Source: UBA1081 sp964454355 (GTDB lineage: Bacteria > Bacillota > Clostridia > Oscillospirales > Acutalibacteraceae). From it: DNA of 23,062 nucleotides. Positions 8,320 to 15,223 of this stretch are shown piece after piece (within the stretch, counting starts at the first letter, position 1; every line of letters begins with the position of its first letter). The stretch lies in the NCBI GenBank assembly GCA_964454355.1, contig CAYVTA010000023.1:1-23062 (forward strand). The letters run 5' to 3'. The position numbers and the translations under genes were made by a program. Under the pieces are notes generated by a model. That model did no database searches. It saw nothing but the letters and a program-made list of their open reading frames with translations, and was not told the DNA's origin.

Positions 8320-9156
8320 ATGCGGTATGAAAGACTTGAACTCAAGGACTACTTTGATTTTTTAGGCAAAAATGATGCAAACCCTACTCTTGATATATAT
8401 TTACCATATAATATGGTGGAAATGAACCGTCAGAACAGGAAAAGACCCTGTATTGTGATATGTCCCGGTGGTGGTTACGGCGGATGTTCTGAAAGGGAGT
8501 GGGAACCGGTTGCTGTTCACTTTCTGCCTGAAGGCTTTAACTGTTTTGTTCTTAAATATTCTGTTTCTCCCCATCGTTTTCCTACTCAGATTCGAGAGGT
8601 TGCGGCTGTTATGAATCTTATTTACAGCAATGCAGATGATTGGAACTGTGATACTGAAAAAATAGCAATAATGGGCTTTTCCGCAGGCGGACATCTTGCA
8701 GCTCATTATTCAACCATGTACGATTGCAGAGAGATAAGAGATGTTTTTCCTGACAGCAAAGCTGTAAATGCTTCAGTGCTTTGTTATCCTGTTATAACTG
8801 CCGATTTTAGCTGTACTCATCAGGGCAGTTTTCTCAATCTTTTAGGTCACGCTCCTGAAACAAAAGAGGAAGAAGAATACTTCTCTTGTGACAAACAGGT
8901 GAATGAAAATACACCTCCGACCTTTTTGTGGCATACAGCTGCAGATGATGCTGTACCTGTTGTGAACAGTCTTTTGTATGCCGATTCTCTTGTTCGTAAT
9001 AATGTTCCGGTTGAATTACATATTTATCCTTATGGCGGACATGGCCTGTCTACCTGTGATAAACATACTATTGATGACGTAACTGATGTGATTGCTTATA
9101 ACAGCGTATGGATGGATAGTCTTAAACGCTGGTTAAAGCTGATATTTGAATTGTGA
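8320..9156 (+). CDS. Alpha/beta-hydrolase esterase (acetyl-esterase type)
   Basis: A 278-residue serine esterase of the Aes/BD-FAE-like alpha/beta-hydrolase group. The oxyanion motif CPGGGYGG sits at 48-55, the nucleophile elbow GFSAGGH at 119-125 (Ser121), the acid is Asp210 (or Asp209) in HTAADDAVPV, and the base is His241 in YGGHGLS. The catalytic triad is therefore complete. Family members often remove acetyl or feruloyl groups from polysaccharides. There is no signal peptide, so the enzyme is predicted cytoplasmic and would act on imported oligosaccharides. AGAGGT precedes ATG 8320. The next gene, a GH110-like glycosidase, starts 4 bases after the stop, which supports a shared role in deacylating and cleaving a galactose-containing glycan. 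The exact acyl group cannot be told from the sequence. Confidence 0.85.
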   Translation: MRYERLELKDYFDFLGKNDANPTLDIYLPYNMVEMNRQNRKRPCIVICPGGGYGGCSEREWEPVAVHFLPEGFNCFVLKYSVSPHRFPTQIREVAAVMNLIYSNADDWNCDTEKIAIMGFSAGGHLAAHYSTMYDCREIRDVFPDSKAVNASVLCYPVITADFSCTHQGSFLNLLGHAPETKEEEEYFSCDKQVNENTPPTFLWHTAADDAVPVVNSLLYADSLVRNNVPVELHIYPYGGHGLSTCDKHTIDDVTDVIAYNSVWMDSLKRWLKLIFEL

Positions 9157-9160
9157 TACG

Positions 9161-10792
9161 ATGAATGAGTTAAGTAAAATATTCGTTGATATAAAAGACG
9201 GAGATAAAATAGTTCTTGAAAAAAATAAAACATACCATGTGCGTCAGGATGATTCTTTTGAATTGTACGGATATTTTTGCTCTAATACGGCAAAAAAACA
9301 TGAAAATCCTGACGGCTTACGTATGTCGGCAATATATCTCAAGAATAAACGGGATATAACCATTGACGGAAACGGTGCAACTGTTCTTGTTCACGGCAAA
9401 ATGACGCCGCTTTTGTTTGATAAGTGCGAAAATATTACAGTCCGTGATTTGACAATAGATTATGCCTGTCCGACAATGGCGGAATTTACCGTTCTGTCAA
9501 ATAATGAAGGTGACTGCCTGATAAAAATTAATCCCGAATGTCTTTTTCGTGTTGAAGACAACGATTTAATATGGCATGGTGAGTATGACAGTAACGGTAA
9601 AACCTATTGGGAAGATAGTTATATCGGCAATCGCAGGCTAATAAAGATTTTTGACCCGAAAACAGAAACGTGCAGGGATTTCAGGCGTGATGATCTTGCT
9701 TTTGAAAGTATTGAATATGTTGATTCAAATACCTTGCGTGTTCAATTAAAAAATAAAAATGCTGATTTTGCTGAAAACTGTGTTTTTCAGACAAGGAATA
9801 TTGTCCGTGATCAGACGGGCAGTTTGTTTCAGCGTTGCAAGGATCTCTGTTTTGAAAATATGCGTATTAAGTTTATGCATGGATTGGGTATTGTTTCACA
9901 GTTCTGTGAAAACGTGACTTACAAAAATTGCGATCTTACTCCCGGTGAGGGAAGAACTATTGCAAGCACGGCAGACTTTTTTCAGTTTTCAGGTTGCAAA
10001 GGCAATCTTATCATAGATAGCTGCAAAGCAAGAGGTGCTCAGGATGATTATATCAATGTTCACGGCACACATTTGCGTATCATTGAAAAAAACAATTCTG
10101 AAAAAAGCATAATTGTCCGCTTTATGCATGATGAAACATGGGGATTTCAGGCTTTTGAAGCAGGCGATGAACTTGAGTTTATAAAATGGGATACGCTTAT
10201 TCCATACGGCAATACAAAAGTTTTATCGTATCAAAAGCTTAGTGATACAGATATAAAACTGTGGCTTGACAGAACTTTGCCGGAGATTGAGCTGAACAAG
10301 GATGTAGTAGAAAACGCAACCTGGACACCGAATTTGTATGTGCGAAACTGTGATTTCGGTCCAACAGCAGGCAGAGGCATTCTTTGTACAACCCGAGGTG
10401 AAGTTATTATCGAAAATAACAGCTTCCGCAATCTTTGGGGACCCGCTTTGCTGTTAGAAGACGATTGCAACTTTTGGTTTGAGTCTGGATATACAAATGA
10501 AATTATTTTCCGTAACAACCGTGTCAGCGGATGCGAATACGGTTTAACATGGGAAAATGCACCTATAATACGTTATACACCGAAGGTCATCGATGATAAT
10601 TCTCAGTCTTTTGTTCACGGTAAACTGACTCTTACAGGTAACAAATTTGAAAATGCGAGAAACGGTATACATTGCGTATTGCTGGAGTATGTCAGAGAAT
10701 CTGAGATAATTTGTAATATATTTGATGCACCTTATCGGATAAATACGCATTGTGTGGGTTCCGTTACAGATCGTGATAATAACATAATATAA
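9161..10792 (+). CDS. GH110-like alpha-galactosidase, right-handed beta-helix (predicted cytoplasmic)
   Basis: A 543-residue protein with repeating short beta-strands of a right-handed parallel beta-helix (for example ITIDGNGATVLVHG, ITVRDLTIDY, CENVTYKNCDL, GEVIIENNSFRN). The stretch from TADFFQFSGCKG (270-281) to QDDYINVHGTHL (294-305) closely resembles the GH110 alpha-1,3-galactosidase core. Three aspartates, 272 and 295-296, are spaced as I recall for the GH110 catalytic acids. GH110 enzymes are inverting and cut terminal alpha-1,3-galactose from blood group B and linear B antigens, or from carrageenan. Unlike most family members this one has no signal peptide. I chose ATG 9161; an upstream in-frame TTG (9146) would overlap the esterase. 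A related beta-helix glycosidase or lyase remains possible, but the family call is well supported. Confidence 0.72.
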   Translation: MNELSKIFVDIKDGDKIVLEKNKTYHVRQDDSFELYGYFCSNTAKKHENPDGLRMSAIYLKNKRDITIDGNGATVLVHGKMTPLLFDKCENITVRDLTIDYACPTMAEFTVLSNNEGDCLIKINPECLFRVEDNDLIWHGEYDSNGKTYWEDSYIGNRRLIKIFDPKTETCRDFRRDDLAFESIEYVDSNTLRVQLKNKNADFAENCVFQTRNIVRDQTGSLFQRCKDLCFENMRIKFMHGLGIVSQFCENVTYKNCDLTPGEGRTIASTADFFQFSGCKGNLIIDSCKARGAQDDYINVHGTHLRIIEKNNSEKSIIVRFMHDETWGFQAFEAGDELEFIKWDTLIPYGNTKVLSYQKLSDTDIKLWLDRTLPEIELNKDVVENATWTPNLYVRNCDFGPTAGRGILCTTRGEVIIENNSFRNLWGPALLLEDDCNFWFESGYTNEIIFRNNRVSGCEYGLTWENAPIIRYTPKVIDDNSQSFVHGKLTLTGNKFENARNGIHCVLLEYVRESEIICNIFDAPYRINTHCVGSVTDRDNNII

Positions 10793-10799
10793 AACAACA

Positions 10800-10839
10800 A
10801 AAGACTAAGGAAGTGACGGATGCTCCTTGGTCTTTTTTT
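10800..10839 (+). terminator. Rho-independent terminator after the GH110-like gene
   Basis: A 12-bp stem AAAGACTAAGGA (10800-10811) / TCCTTGGTCTTT (10824-10835) with one G-U pair, a 12-base loop and seven T residues (10833-10839). It separates the esterase/GH110 pair from the cotJ operon. Confidence 0.92.
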
Positions 10840-10865
10840 CTTTTGTGTCAAAACATGATTTTCTG

Positions 10866-10892
10866 CATAAGCTGTAATGAGGATTGTCCTCA
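10866..10892 (+). promoter_or_regulatory. Possible sporulation promoter -10 and palindrome upstream of cotJA
   Basis: CATAAGCT (10866-10873) fits the CATA-n3-T form of a sigma-E/sigma-K -10 box. A matching -35 at correct spacing is not convincing (GTCAAAAC, 10847-10854, is too close). Immediately downstream is a perfect 6-bp dyad TGAGGA (10878-10883) / TCCTCA (10887-10892) with a 3-base centre. In Bacillus, cotJ is transcribed by mother-cell sigma-E, so a sigma-E promoter is expected here. Confidence 0.3.
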
Positions 10893-10914
10893 ATTACTAA
10901 TAAGGAGTATGATA

Positions 10915-11121
10915 ATGAATAAACCAAATAACTGTAAATGCGGAGTTACTGTTGAAACAGCAGATTGTGAGAGAACTTTTCTGCCCGATGATATGGCAGT
11001 CACAATGGCATATGTTCCCTTTCAGCTTGACCTATCTCATTACTGTCCTGCGGATGCTTTGCGAAAAGGTACTTTATTCTGTGATCTTGATAAACCCTTT
11101 AGAGGTCGATGCGTATCATGA
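10915..11121 (+). CDS. cotJA: Spore coat protein CotJA
   Basis: A 68-residue protein with the CotJA pattern: a short variable N-terminus, then an Ala-Tyr-Val-Pro-Phe-Gln block (about 31-36), a central LDLSHYCPADALRKGTLF and a final LDKPFRG. CotJA is an inner spore coat component encoded with CotJB and the manganese catalase-like CotJC. Several upstream in-frame codons extend the frame, but they run into the preceding terminator. ATG 10915 has AGGAG (10903-10907) seven bases away, so I use that start; ATG 10909 is too near the ribosome binding site. The stop overlaps cotJB (ATGA at 11118-11121). It marks the organism as a spore former. Confidence 0.9.
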   Translation: MNKPNNCKCGVTVETADCERTFLPDDMAVTMAYVPFQLDLSHYCPADALRKGTLFCDLDKPFRGRCVS

Positions 11122-11360
11122 ATGAAAGAATGAAGCTACTGCACAGCTATAGTGCAGAACAGTTTGCAGCCTGGGAACTGCATTTGTATCTTGATACACA
11201 CCCCGCAGATAAAAACGCATTAAGAATGCACAAGAAACATTCGGCAAGAGCAGCTGAATTAAAGGAAGAATATGAGAGCAAATTTGGACCGCTGACGCCT
11301 GTATCCGGCGAAGGCTGTGATTGGCTGAATGACCCATGGCCATGGGAAAAAGGAGTGTAA
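11118..11360 (+). CDS. cotJB: Spore coat protein CotJB
   Basis: An 80-residue protein typical of CotJB: helical N-terminus (LHSYSAEQFAAWELHLYLDT, about 7-26), a charged central helix, and the C-terminal sequence DWLNDPWPWEKG (about 68-79). CotJB associates with CotJA and CotJC in the inner spore coat. ATG 11118 overlaps the cotJA stop and has AGAGG (11101-11105) at acceptable spacing. The in-frame ATG 11109 sits too close to that site. Confidence 0.92.
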   Translation: MNERMKLLHSYSAEQFAAWELHLYLDTHPADKNALRMHKKHSARAAELKEEYESKFGPLTPVSGEGCDWLNDPWPWEKGV

Positions 11361-11366
11361 CGCCCA

Positions 11367-11975
11367 ATGTGGACTTATGAGAAAAAACTGCAATACCCCG
11401 TAAACATAAAAAATCCCAACCCTGCTTATGCAAAAATTATTATGGATCAATATGGCGGTCCGGATGGTGAATTAGGTGCATCATTGAGATATTTATCACA
11501 GCGATATACAATGCCCTGCGGTGAGCTTAAAGGATTGCTTACGGATATCGGAACAGAAGAGCTTGGACATTTTGAAATGATAGGAGCAATGATTTATCAG
11601 CTTACGAGAAACCTCTCGTGCGAAGATATTAAACGCAATGGCTTTGACGCATATTTTGTTACTCACACAGACGGTATATACGCCGCTGCTGCATCAGGCA
11701 CACCATGGACTGCAAGTTACATTCAAACAAAGGGTGATCCTTTAGCAGATCTTCATGAGAACCTTGCTGCGGAACAGAAAGCAAGGGTAACATATGACAA
11801 TATCTTACGTCTGATAGATGATCCAGATGTTCTTGATCCTATTCGTTTCTTGAGGGAAAGAGAGATCGTACACTATCAACGATTTGGCGAAGGTATGAGA
11901 GTATTGACTGATACACTTGACAGTAAAAACTATTATCTTTACAATCCTTCCTTTGACAGAAATATGAAAAAATAA
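11367..11975 (+). CDS. cotJC: Spore coat protein CotJC (manganese catalase family)
   Basis: A 202-residue ferritin-like protein of the manganese catalase family. It begins MWTYEKKLQYPVNIK and contains the di-metal ligand regions GELGASLRYLSQRY (about 31-44), GTEELGHFEMIG (about 68-79, with the Glu/His ligands), NLAAEQKARVTYD (about 133-145) and REREIVHYQRFGE (about 166-178). CotJC is a spore coat protein and a candidate peroxide-degrading enzyme. It follows cotJB by 6 bases with an AAAGGAG site overlapping the cotJB end, so the three genes form one operon. Length and motifs are normal. Confidence 0.95.
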   Translation: MWTYEKKLQYPVNIKNPNPAYAKIIMDQYGGPDGELGASLRYLSQRYTMPCGELKGLLTDIGTEELGHFEMIGAMIYQLTRNLSCEDIKRNGFDAYFVTHTDGIYAAAASGTPWTASYIQTKGDPLADLHENLAAEQKARVTYDNILRLIDDPDVLDPIRFLREREIVHYQRFGEGMRVLTDTLDSKNYYLYNPSFDRNMKK

Positions 11976-11983
11976 TTAAAACG

Positions 11984-12022
11984 ACTGCGGTGATATACTT
12001 TTTTAAGTACTGTTGCCGCAGT
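11984..12022 (+). terminator. Probable terminator after cotJC
   Basis: Outer stem ACTGCGG (11984-11990) / CCGCAGT (12016-12022) and inner stem TACTT (11996-12000) / AAGTA (12005-12009). The tract after it (TATTAAATTTT) is only moderately T-rich, so termination may be partial. Confidence 0.6.
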
Positions 12023-12057
12023 TATTAAATTTTACTACACATAAATACATCTGAAGC

Positions 12058-12086
12058 TTGACAAGTATATTTTGATGTAATAAAAT
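12058..12086 (+). promoter_or_regulatory. Strong sigma-A promoter for the AI-2E family gene
   Basis: Perfect TTGACA (12058-12063), 17-base spacer, TAAAAT (12081-12086, five of six). The predicted start near 12093 gives a leader of about 25 bases with GTAGGTG as the ribosome binding site. Confidence 0.85.
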
Positions 12087-12117
12087 AATAACATAATTAA
12101 AAAAGTAGGTGAATCGA

Positions 12118-13257
12118 ATGCAAAAGCTTGATTGGAAAACCTGTTTTAAGGTAGGTTGCAGCATTTTTTGCCTTTATTTGTGTATTTATTATTGGGAAAG
12201 TGCAGCGGGAATTATAAAAAGCTGTCTCACGGCAGCAGTACCTTTTTTTGTGGGCTGTGTGATAGCATATCCTGTTAATATCCTTATGAGTTTTTATGAA
12301 CGTCACTTTTTTCCAAAGTCAAAAAGATCTTCGACTCTGAAAAGCCGCAGACCTGTTTGCCTTGTTTTGGCAATATTGACATTATTTGCATTGGTTGCTA
12401 TTGTGATAGGTCTTGTAGTGCCACAAATAATATCCTGTTTCTCTCTTTTGATTGCAGAAATTCCGACAGCAATGACGAATATTGTTAATATGCTAAATGA
12501 ATGGGAATTTGTCCCCGACGATATTATTGAAACACTGTCAGCAATTGATTGGAAGTCAATTATAACTCAAGCTTTCGAGTTCCTTAAGTCTGGTATTAGC
12601 AGTGTTGTAGATGTTGTAATTTCTACAGTTTCCTCTGTCGTTTCAGTAGTAACCTCTGCGTTCTTGGGTATTATTTTTGCATTGTATATCCTTTTAAGCA
12701 AAGATAAGCTTTTGAGTCAGTGCAAAAAAATATCAAGCCGCTATGTAAAATCAAAGTGGCTTGAAAAGATAAATTATGTGCTTTCCGTTCTTAACGATAC
12801 ATTCCATAAATTTATTGTAGGACAGTGCACTGAAGCTATAATTCTCGGTGTTCTTTGTACTATTGGAATGACTATACTTCGTTTACCGTATGCAGCAATG
12901 ATAGGAGCTCTTACAGCTCTTATGGCACTAATTCCTATAGTGGGTGCATTTATAAGCGGAGCTATCGGAGCATTTTTGATTTTTACGGAATCTCCTGTAA
13001 AAGCTCTTATCTTCCTGATTTTTATAGTTGTTCTTCAGCAGCTTGAAGGTAATCTTATTTATCCAAAGGTTGTAGGCTCATCTATTGGTCTCCCCGGACT
13101 TTGGGTGCTTACTGCCGTTACAATAGGCGGAAGTGTAATGGGTATCATGGGTATGATGATTGCTGTGCCTGTTGCTGCAACGATTTACAGATTGGTTAAA
13201 AATGAAGTGAATAAAAATGACAAAGAACTGAAGGACGCATCTGAAAATATCGAATAA
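12118..13257 (+). CDS. AI-2E family membrane transporter (PerM/YtvI-like)
   Basis: A 379-residue polytopic membrane protein of the AI-2E transporter (UPF0118) family. Hydrophobic segments lie near 13-28, 33-52, 75-102, 180-205 and in a dense cluster at 230-350. The C-terminal region contains the family pattern GALTALMALIPIVGAFISG and LQQLEGNLIYPKVVGSSIGLPGLWV. Family members export or facilitate varied small molecules (autoinducer-2 in E. coli, or sodium/proton exchange in some bacteria), and B. subtilis YtvI is a sporulation-associated relative. ATG 12118 is chosen over the in-frame GTG 12109, which is part of the ribosome binding site. It is transcribed alone, from its own promoter to a strong terminator. 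The substrate cannot be inferred. Confidence 0.88.
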   Translation: MQKLDWKTCFKVGCSIFCLYLCIYYWESAAGIIKSCLTAAVPFFVGCVIAYPVNILMSFYERHFFPKSKRSSTLKSRRPVCLVLAILTLFALVAIVIGLVVPQIISCFSLLIAEIPTAMTNIVNMLNEWEFVPDDIIETLSAIDWKSIITQAFEFLKSGISSVVDVVISTVSSVVSVVTSAFLGIIFALYILLSKDKLLSQCKKISSRYVKSKWLEKINYVLSVLNDTFHKFIVGQCTEAIILGVLCTIGMTILRLPYAAMIGALTALMALIPIVGAFISGAIGAFLIFTESPVKALIFLIFIVVLQQLEGNLIYPKVVGSSIGLPGLWVLTAVTIGGSVMGIMGMMIAVPVAATIYRLVKNEVNKNDKELKDASENIE

Positions 13258-13300
13258 CTACAGAATAATTTTTTATTAAAATACAGCGTATGTCCTCAAA

Positions 13301-13338
13301 AAAAAGCCGTGTCTTGCGTAAACAAGACACGGCTTTTT
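13301..13338. terminator. Bidirectional terminator between convergent genes
   Basis: A perfect 16-bp inverted repeat from AAAAAGCCGTGTCTTG (13301-13316) to its complement (13323-13338) with a 6-base loop. A-rich on the left and T-rich on the right, it gives a T run on both strands. It therefore serves the + strand AI-2E gene and the - strand GH16 operon. Confidence 0.95.
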
Positions 13339-13380
13339 ACAGTCTGCGGCGGCGGTTCGACGCCGATTCTGAGCTATTAA

Positions 13381-14310
13381 TTATTCTGCTGTCGGTGTAA
13401 GCTGATAAATTCTTACATAATCTACAGTGAATATTGATTTATAATTCTTGTCAAGGTTATTGAAACTAGGAAGCTGTCCTGAATTTGAATGTCCGGGACC
13501 GCCAAAAGAAAGAATAACATTCACTGGTTCTGTGCAAACACCGTTACCGAATGAAGTTCTTACTGTTTCAACACCGTTGAGATAGAAGATATACTCGTCT
13601 TCTGTCCAGAGAAGTCCATATGTATTGTATTCTGAATACATATCATTTTGTGTATAGAAAGAGGGCATATGATAGGAGTCAATACCTTCGTCATCGGGAC
13701 CGTCAATACCTGCAACATGAATTGTGTTCTTGCTTGCACTGTAACCGAAGCGATAATTAAGATTTTCAAGAATATCAATTTCGGCACCGCCGGGACCGCC
13801 TAATGAATATTCAGGATCATAGCAATGCTCACTTTTCAACCAGAATGCAGAATTAAATGCCCCATCGGGATTACAGATGGCTCTTACTTCGTAATAACCG
13901 TATGTATACTGCTTATTGAGTGTAATGTCTCCTGTGTACCAGCCTTCACCGTATTCACCATCTCTGTATTCAGCAGTCAGATAAAGATTGCCGTCTTTTA
14001 CAGAAGCCTGATCAGCAGAAACGTTGTAATACTGCCTTTTCCCTACGCTACGGGGTCTCCAAGTGTTCCAATCTACATCGTCACCTTCAAATTCATCTTC
14101 GAAAACGATGCTGTAGCCTGTAAGGTCAAGTTCATCACCGTAGGGAGTGATGGGTGTGTCAGCCACAATAAATGTTAACAGCTGTGAAATGATAGTAACT
14201 GTAGCCATAAAGCCTCTTGAACCAATCTTTGCAATGCTGTCAAAAACCTGCTCCAATGCCCATATCTGACGGGGAGCAAAATTAAGTAATTCGCCAATCC
14301 AATTAATCAT
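13381..14310 (-). CDS. GH16 family beta-glucanase with N-terminal membrane segment
   Basis: A 309-residue glycoside hydrolase family 16 enzyme (laminarinase/beta-1,3(4)-glucanase group). The catalytic signature EIDILE is at 177-182: Glu177 the nucleophile, Asp179 helping, Glu182 the acid/base. Other family traits are FEDEFEG (70-76), the Trp-rich start (DWNTWRPRS) and the late LLWTEDEYIFYLNG. There is no binding module or cell-wall anchor. The N-terminus is odd: about 32 amphipathic residues, then a hydrophobic stretch (34-50), which may be a signal or membrane anchor placing the enzyme outside. The upstream ATG has AGAGG 8 bases away. An in-frame Met35 (14208) also has AAGAGG but at 4 bases, so it is a weaker alternative. 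Last gene of the operon, 40 bases after its neighbour. Substrate is probably a beta-glucan, not proven. Confidence 0.88.
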   Translation of the reverse strand: MINWIGELLNFAPRQIWALEQVFDSIAKIGSRGFMATVTIISQLLTFIVADTPITPYGDELDLTGYSIVFEDEFEGDDVDWNTWRPRSVGKRQYYNVSADQASVKDGNLYLTAEYRDGEYGEGWYTGDITLNKQYTYGYYEVRAICNPDGAFNSAFWLKSEHCYDPEYSLGGPGGAEIDILENLNYRFGYSASKNTIHVAGIDGPDDEGIDSYHMPSFYTQNDMYSEYNTYGLLWTEDEYIFYLNGVETVRTSFGNGVCTEPVNVILSFGGPGHSNSGQLPSFNNLDKNYKSIFTVDYVRIYQLTPTAE

Positions 14311-14350
14311 AAAAGATGCCTCTTTTCTTTTTATTTAAACATAAAAGTGA

Positions 14351-15205
14351 TTATTTAAGTTTGTATGTCCTAATAAATGTTGAAACAAGCTTGTTGTAGT
14401 CAGAAATATGGAAAACGAGCTCATTGTTTTCATCATCAGTAACGCAGAGACCCTCAGTTTCTGTGTCAAAGCCTGTTGTGTTTCTGTCAAAAACAAGTGT
14501 TACTTCACCTGTCATAAGGTCAACTGAGTAAACAGTTTTATTTCCATCTTTAGGATCGCAATTAAGATAGAGAGTGCCGTTAAATACATCGCCTGACTGA
14601 ACTCTTGCAAGGGGAGTTTCAAGTTCAACAGTGTGTGAAAAACTCATGTCGTCAATGTTGTATACAACTATTCTTTCGGGATTATTAAATTCAGAAGTAT
14701 AAAGATAATTTTCATCTGTTGCACACCACGGAATACCGTCCGTAAGATATGTTGCATCAAGAACATAATATGTTTCTGTATACTCAAGAGTTTGAGCATC
14801 ATAGATAAGAACAAGAGGCTGTTCCTCAGCTTTGTCTTCTACAGGAGCATAAATAACACCGTTCTGAACGGAAATATCACCGATGTGGTCATAATTCATA
14901 TCTTTGAATTCTTGCGGAAGAGCATCAAGAACATCTGTTATTATTTCTCCGCTTTCCATGTCAACAATAGCAAGTGAACAAATCTGTGCGGATGCAATAG
15001 AGCCTGATGTGTAATAATAACCATCATAGGTATCGAGTCCCTGTCCCATTATAAATGCATCAACAAGTGTGTAACAGTTATCGCTTTCAATTGTCGCAGT
15101 ATCTGTATCAGCAGGGGTGGGGCAGATGATGAGTGTGATTGTCGTAAGTATAGTCGTTAATGTTGTAAGATAGGGTCTTAAAAATGATACAATTGTTCCA
15201 AGCAT
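14351..15205 (-). CDS. Predicted membrane-anchored or secreted propeller-like protein of unknown function
   Basis: A 284-residue protein I do not recognise at family level. It starts with a hydrophobic, threonine-rich segment (about 10-28, ending LIICPTP) that resembles a signal or anchor. The rest is rich in short blade-like beta repeats such as AIVDMESGEIITD, LVLIYDAQTLEYTETY, IVVYNIDDMSFSHTVEL and VYSVDLMTGEVTLVFD, which suggest a beta-propeller. These blades resemble glutamine-cyclotransferase or YVTN-type propellers but no catalytic motif is clear. It has a very strong AAAGGAGG ribosome binding site and lies 18 bases after the propeller-toroid gene and 40 before GH16. A surface role in holding or sensing a glycan is a guess from context. 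Confidence 0.75.
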   Translation of the reverse strand: MLGTIVSFLRPYLTTLTTILTTITLIICPTPADTDTATIESDNCYTLVDAFIMGQGLDTYDGYYYTSGSIASAQICSLAIVDMESGEIITDVLDALPQEFKDMNYDHIGDISVQNGVIYAPVEDKAEEQPLVLIYDAQTLEYTETYYVLDATYLTDGIPWCATDENYLYTSEFNNPERIVVYNIDDMSFSHTVELETPLARVQSGDVFNGTLYLNCDPKDGNKTVYSVDLMTGEVTLVFDRNTTGFDTETEGLCVTDDENNELVFHISDYNKLVSTFIRTYKLK

Positions 15206-15223
15206 ATTTTTTACCTCCTTTTA

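Noticed and set aside
10813..10914. Upstream extension of cotJA
   Set aside because: The extra residues would begin inside the preceding terminator and do not resemble CotJA; a good ribosome binding site supports ATG 10915.
13350..13365. tRNA gene suggested by a TTCGA T-loop-like motif
   Set aside because: No acceptor, D or anticodon arm can be found around it on either strand.
15119..15133. LIIC near residue 28 of the propeller-like protein as a lipoprotein signal
   Set aside because: The residue before the cysteine is isoleucine where Gly, Ala or Ser is expected, so a lipobox is not supported.
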